From NCBI RefSeq assembly GCF_016234775.1, contig NZ_JACRAH010000068.1, positions 1 to 53,514 on the forward strand: 53,514 bases of DNA, written 5' to 3'. The position numbers and the translations under genes are program-made. Shown piece by piece: positions 50,239-53,514 of this stretch. The notes beneath the pieces were generated by a model, which made no database searches, was not told the DNA's origin, and saw nothing but the letters and a program-made list of their open reading frames with translations. Numbering within the stretch: the stretch's first letter is position 1; the number at the start of each line of letters is the position of its first letter. This DNA comes from Aquabacterium sp. GTDB lineage: Bacteria > Pseudomonadota > Gammaproteobacteria > Burkholderiales > Burkholderiaceae_C.

Positions 50239-52290
50239 TCAGCTCATGCCTTGGTGTCGCAGCAGGGCGTCGATCTGCGGTTCGCGACCGCGGAAAGCCT
50301 TGAAGTTCTCCATCGCCGAGCGGCTGCCGCCCGCTTCCAGAATGGCTTCGAGGTAGCGACGGCCCACTTCCGGATTGAGCACGCCGGTGGCAGGAGTCGC
50401 CGCTTCTTCGAAGGCCGCGTAGGCATCTGCAGAGAGTACCTCAGCCCACTTGTAGCTGTAGTAGCCAGCAGCGTATCCACCTGCAAAGATATGTGAAAAG
50501 CTGTGCTGGAAGCGGTTGAAGGCGGGCGGAATGTTGACCGCCACCTCTTTGCGTACTTCGTCAATCACGCTTTGCACATCGTTTTCACGGCCGGGCTCGG
50601 CGTGCAGGCGCATGTCAAACAGCGAGAACTCCACCTGGCGCAGGGTCTGCATGCCACTTTGGAAGTTCTTGGCCGCGTTCATCTTGTCAAACAGTTCGCG
50701 GGGCAGATGGGCGCCGGTATCCACATGGCTGGTGAGTTTCTGGACCACATCCCACTCCCAGCAGAAGTTCTCCATGAACTGGCTGGGTAGCTCCACGGCA
50801 TCCCATTCCACGCCACTGATGCCGGACACGCCCAGGTCATCGACCTTGGTCAGCATGTGGTGCAGACCATGGCCGAATTCGTGGAACAAGGTGGTGACGT
50901 CGTCGTGTGTGAGCAGGGCGGGCTTGTCGCCCACGCCCTTGGCGAAGTTGCACACCAGGTGCGCCACGGGTGTTTGCGTGTTGCCGTTGTCGGGGCGCTT
51001 CCAGCGGCCACGCACGTCATCCATCCAGGCACCTGGGCGCTTGCCGGTGCGGGCATACGGGTCAAGGTAGAACTGGCCGATCAGTTTGCCGGCGCGTTCG
51101 ATGCGGAAGAAGCGCACCGATTCGTGCCACACAGGCGCCGTGTCCGGCAGGAGTTTCACATCGAACAGCGATTCGATCAGGCCGAACAGGCCTTTGAGCA
51201 CGGTGGGCTCGGTGAAGTACTGTTTGACCTCCTGGTCGCTGAAGGCGTAGCGGGCTTCCTTGAGCTTTTCGCTCACGAAAGCCACGTCCCAGGCCTGCAG
51301 GTCGTCGATGCCGCATTCGGTTTTGGCGAACTCGCGCAACTCGGCCATGTCCTTTTCAGCGAAGGGGCGGGCACGCTTGGCCAGATCGCGCAGGAAGTCC
51401 ATCACCTGCTGCGGGCTGTTGGCCATCTTGGGCACCAGCGACACGTCGGCGAAAGTCTTGTAGCCCAGCAGCGCGGACTCTTCCTGGCGCAGGGCCACGA
51501 TTTCTTTCATCAGGCCGGTGTTGTCTCGCTCGGTGGGGCCGAATTCGGAGGCACGTGTGCTGTAGGCGCGGTACATGGTTTCACGCAGGTGGCGATGGGT
51601 CGCGTACTGCATGACGGGCAGGTAGATCGGCATGTGCAAGGTCAGCTTGTGGCCTTCCTTGGCTTCGCCTTCTGCCATGGCGCGGGTCGCCTGAATGATG
51701 TCTTCGGGGACGCCGGCCAACTCATCTTCGCGCACATAGTGGGCGTAGGCGTCGGTCGCGTCCATCACGTGCTCGGAGAAGGCTTGCGAGCGCGCAGCCT
51801 GCAATTCCTGGATTTCGGCAAAGCGCACCTTGGCTTCGCCTTGCAGCTCGGCGCCGCCCAGTACGAAGGCACGCAGCGCGTTGTCCAGCGCACGCTGGCG
51901 GGCAGGGCTCAAACGCAACTCCGGGTCAGTGGTTCGTTGCGCGGCGTTCAGGGCCTTGTACTTGGCGTACAGGCGCTCGTCGGCACCCAGGCGCGTGTAG
52001 AACTCGGTGATGCGAGGCAGGTTGTCGTTGAAGGCGGCGCGCAACTCGGTCGTGTCAGCCACGGCGTTGAGGTGGCCCACGGCGCCCCAGGCGCGGCCCA
52101 GGCGCTCGGTGCTCACGTCCAGCAGCAGGGACAACGCGTCGTAGTCAGGCGGTACATCCGGGCCTACCACCTTGGTGAGCGCGGCTTCGGCTTCAGCCAG
52201 CAAGGTATCCAGTGCCGGGGTGACGTGCTCAGGCTTGATCTGATCAAACAGGGGCAGGCCGGTGATGTCAAGCAATGGGTTGGTGCTCAT
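50239..52290 (-). CDS. prlC: Oligopeptidase A (M3 family)
   Basis: This zinc metallopeptidase degrades oligopeptides, including signal peptides, in the cytosol. The 683-residue protein matches family length. The motif LFHEFGHGLHHML supplies the zinc ligands and catalytic Glu, with a third ligand about 25 residues on (SGVEWDAVELPSQFMENF). The N-terminus MSTNPLLDITGLPLFDQIKPEHV is typical; a further upstream in-frame start at 52326 is less likely. It is followed closely by the DUF4124-glutaredoxin gene. Confidence 0.95.
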   Translation of the reverse strand: MSTNPLLDITGLPLFDQIKPEHVTPALDTLLAEAEAALTKVVGPDVPPDYDALSLLLDVSTERLGRAWGAVGHLNAVADTTELRAAFNDNLPRITEFYTRLGADERLYAKYKALNAAQRTTDPELRLSPARQRALDNALRAFVLGGAELQGEAKVRFAEIQELQAARSQAFSEHVMDATDAYAHYVREDELAGVPEDIIQATRAMAEGEAKEGHKLTLHMPIYLPVMQYATHRHLRETMYRAYSTRASEFGPTERDNTGLMKEIVALRQEESALLGYKTFADVSLVPKMANSPQQVMDFLRDLAKRARPFAEKDMAELREFAKTECGIDDLQAWDVAFVSEKLKEARYAFSDQEVKQYFTEPTVLKGLFGLIESLFDVKLLPDTAPVWHESVRFFRIERAGKLIGQFYLDPYARTGKRPGAWMDDVRGRWKRPDNGNTQTPVAHLVCNFAKGVGDKPALLTHDDVTTLFHEFGHGLHHMLTKVDDLGVSGISGVEWDAVELPSQFMENFCWEWDVVQKLTSHVDTGAHLPRELFDKMNAAKNFQSGMQTLRQVEFSLFDMRLHAEPGRENDVQSVIDEVRKEVAVNIPPAFNRFQHSFSHIFAGGYAAGYYSYKWAEVLSADAYAAFEEAATPATGVLNPEVGRRYLEAILEAGGSRSAMENFKAFRGREPQIDALLRHQGMS

Positions 52291-52342
52291 GGTGTCCTGA
52301 TGTGGCGATGACGTACTGATGCGCAATGATGCCGCTCCAAGC

Positions 52343-53206
52343 TCAGGCGCGGGCAGCGGCCTCGCGTTCTGCGGCTTCGATGGTGTTGACCAGCAACATG
52401 GTAATCGTCATCGGGCCGACACCGCCTGGTACAGGGGTAATCCACCCGGCGACTTCCTTGACGCCGGCGAAATCGACGTCACCGCACAACTTGCCTTCGT
52501 CGTCGCGGTTCATGCCCACGTCGATCACGACCGCGCCGGGCTTGACCATGTCGGCGGTGAGCACGTTGCGCTTGCCCACGGCGGCCACCACCACGTCAGC
52601 CTGACGGGTGTGGAAGGCCAGATCGGCCGTGCCACTGTGGGTGACGGTGACGGTGGCGTTGGCGGCCAGCAGCATCATGGCCATGGGTTTGCCCACGATG
52701 TTGGATCGCCCGATCACCACGGCGTGCTTGCCGCGCAGGTCCTTCATGCCGATGGATTCCAGCATCTTCATGCAACCGTAAGGCGTGCAGGCCTTGAAGC
52801 CTGGCTCGCCCACCATCAGGGCGCCGGCGCTGGCGACGTGGAAGCCGTCCACGTCCTTGGCCGGCGAGATGGCTTCGATGACCTTGTGGTCGTCGATGTG
52901 CTTGGGCAGGGGCAGTTGCACCAGGATGCCGTGGATGGCCGGGTCGTTGTTCAGCGCTTCCACGCGGGCCAGCAGCTCGGCTTCGGTCATGCTGGCTTCG
53001 TACTTCTCCAGCACGGAGTTCAGGCCGCTGTCTTCACAGGCCTTGACCTTGTTGCGCACATAGACCTGGCTGGCGGGGTTGTCACCCACGAGGATCACGG
53101 CCAGGCCGGGCTTGATACCTTGGGCCGTCAGTTTGGCGGCGCGGGTGGCGACTTCGCCACGCAGTTGTTTGGACAGGGCGTTGCCGTCGATGAGTTGGGC
53201 GGTCAT
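52343..53206 (-). CDS. folD: Methylenetetrahydrofolate dehydrogenase / methenyltetrahydrofolate cyclohydrolase
   Basis: FolD interconverts 5,10-methylene- and 10-formyl-THF for one-carbon metabolism. The 287-residue protein shows [11 protein letters not shown] (catalytic Lys region), [31 protein letters not shown] and the C-terminal [11 protein letters not shown] signature. It lies upstream of prlC on the same strand with a 52-bp gap. Confidence 0.96.
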   Translation of the reverse strand: MTAQLIDGNALSKQLRGEVATRAAKLTAQGIKPGLAVILVGDNPASQVYVRNKVKACEDSGLNSVLEKYEASMTEAELLARVEALNNDPAIHGILVQLPLPKHIDDHKVIEAISPAKDVDGFHVASAGALMVGEPGFKACTPYGCMKMLESIGMKDLRGKHAVVIGRSNIVGKPMAMMLLAANATVTVTHSGTADLAFHTRQADVVVAAVGKRNVLTADMVKPGAVVIDVGMNRDDEGKLCGDVDFAGVKEVAGWITPVPGGVGPMTITMLLVNTIEAAEREAAARA

Positions 53207-53253
53207 AGGCTGCTCCGGATGGGAAAGCGGTCGATTTCAGAAATTCAAATGAA

Positions 53254-53284
53254 CAAGGCCGCCACAGGGGGTGAGGCGGCCTTG
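53254..53284 (-). terminator. Intrinsic terminator after the response regulator gene
   Basis: CAAGGCCGCC (53254-53263) and GGCGGCCTTG (53275-53284) form a perfect 10-bp stem. On the minus strand it is followed by TTCATTTGAATTT, which is T-rich. It separates the partial regulator from folD. Confidence 0.75.
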
Positions 53285-53330
53285 GGAGGTCCGTGTATCA
53301 GCAGGGCCGAAGAAGCAGCCCTCGGACAGA

Positions 53331-53514
53331 TTACTTGGTGGGCGCGCCGCCGGCCGGGGCGTTGGCACCCAGCGCGATCTTGAGCAGGTCGGCCACGGTG
53401 TTGGCGTTGAGCTTTTCCATCACGTTGGCGCGGTGGGCTTCCACCGTCTTGATGCTGATGCCCAGGTCGTCGGCGATCTGCTTGTTCAGGCGGCCGGCCA
53501 CGATGCGCTCCAGC
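53331..53514 (-). CDS. LuxR/FixJ-type response regulator, C-terminal fragment
   Basis: The gene enters from the right edge, and its first codons and receiver domain are outside the window. The visible 60 residues read LERIVAGRLNKQIADDLGIS then IKTVEAHRANVMEKL and end GAPTK, the helix-turn-helix of the NarL/FixJ class. The RxNxVMEKL end is typical of FixJ-like regulators. Partner kinase and targets are unknown. The stop is TAA at 53333-53331. Confidence 0.85.
   Translation of the reverse strand, partial: LERIVAGRLNKQIADDLGISIKTVEAHRANVMEKLNANTVADLLKIALGANAPAGGAPTK

Overview
The window is a GC-rich chromosomal segment from a betaproteobacterium, most likely Burkholderiales of the Comamonadaceae/Sphaerotilaceae kind (Aquabacterium, Ideonella and Roseateles relatives). 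The evidence is gene order and protein type: exbB-exbD-lpxK-UPF0434-kdsB-adk divergent from xseA and sodB; odhA-odhB-(PspC)-lpdA-zapE; dnaG-rpoD with an Ala/Lys-rich RpoD N-terminus; and map-glnD. This placement is inference from protein content, since no rRNA is present. Nearly every base is accounted for by housekeeping genes, and I see no rRNA, tRNA or CRISPR.

Layout. 1-140: the right end of an IS4-type insertion sequence. 187-10045: rmuC, a membrane EAL phosphodiesterase, ferrochelatase translationally coupled to a large GAF/multi-PAS hybrid histidine kinase, and an adenylate-cyclase/FHA fusion. 10152-14954: dnaG and rpoD, with an internal rpoD promoter and flanking hairpins. 14983-19060: lipid A/KDO and energy-transduction genes (adk, kdsB, UPF0434, lpxK, exbD, exbB). 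19061-19564: a 504-bp AT-rich spacer carrying two tandem DnaA-box-like sites. 19565-21651: xseA and sodB. 21652-28126: a structured leader, then the 2-oxoglutarate dehydrogenase operon with a SHOCT-PspC membrane protein between E2 and E3. 28148-33855: zapE, a PP2C phosphatase, a YdcH-like protein, glnD and map. 33996-38030: purL.

38031-40155 is the least ordinary stretch. It holds a small stand-alone deaminase-fold protein of lower GC, preceded by an inverted repeat at its translation start, and a DUF898 membrane protein. 40128-43249 is a three-gene unit of an archaeal-type AMP/thymidine phosphorylase, a PRPP-synthase-like protein and a methyltransferase. 43300-53206 returns to general metabolism: DUF2322, a metallophosphoesterase, rlhA, a DUF1624 protein, rpiA, a flavoprotein, a DUF4124-glutaredoxin protein, prlC and folD. 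The window ends inside a LuxR/FixJ-type response regulator.

The best candidates for something undescribed are the orphan deaminase, the AMP phosphorylase/PRPP-synthase cassette, the DnaA-box spacer, and the unusual glycine-rich linker in DnaG. No complete new multi-gene system is evident; these are leads, not proofs.
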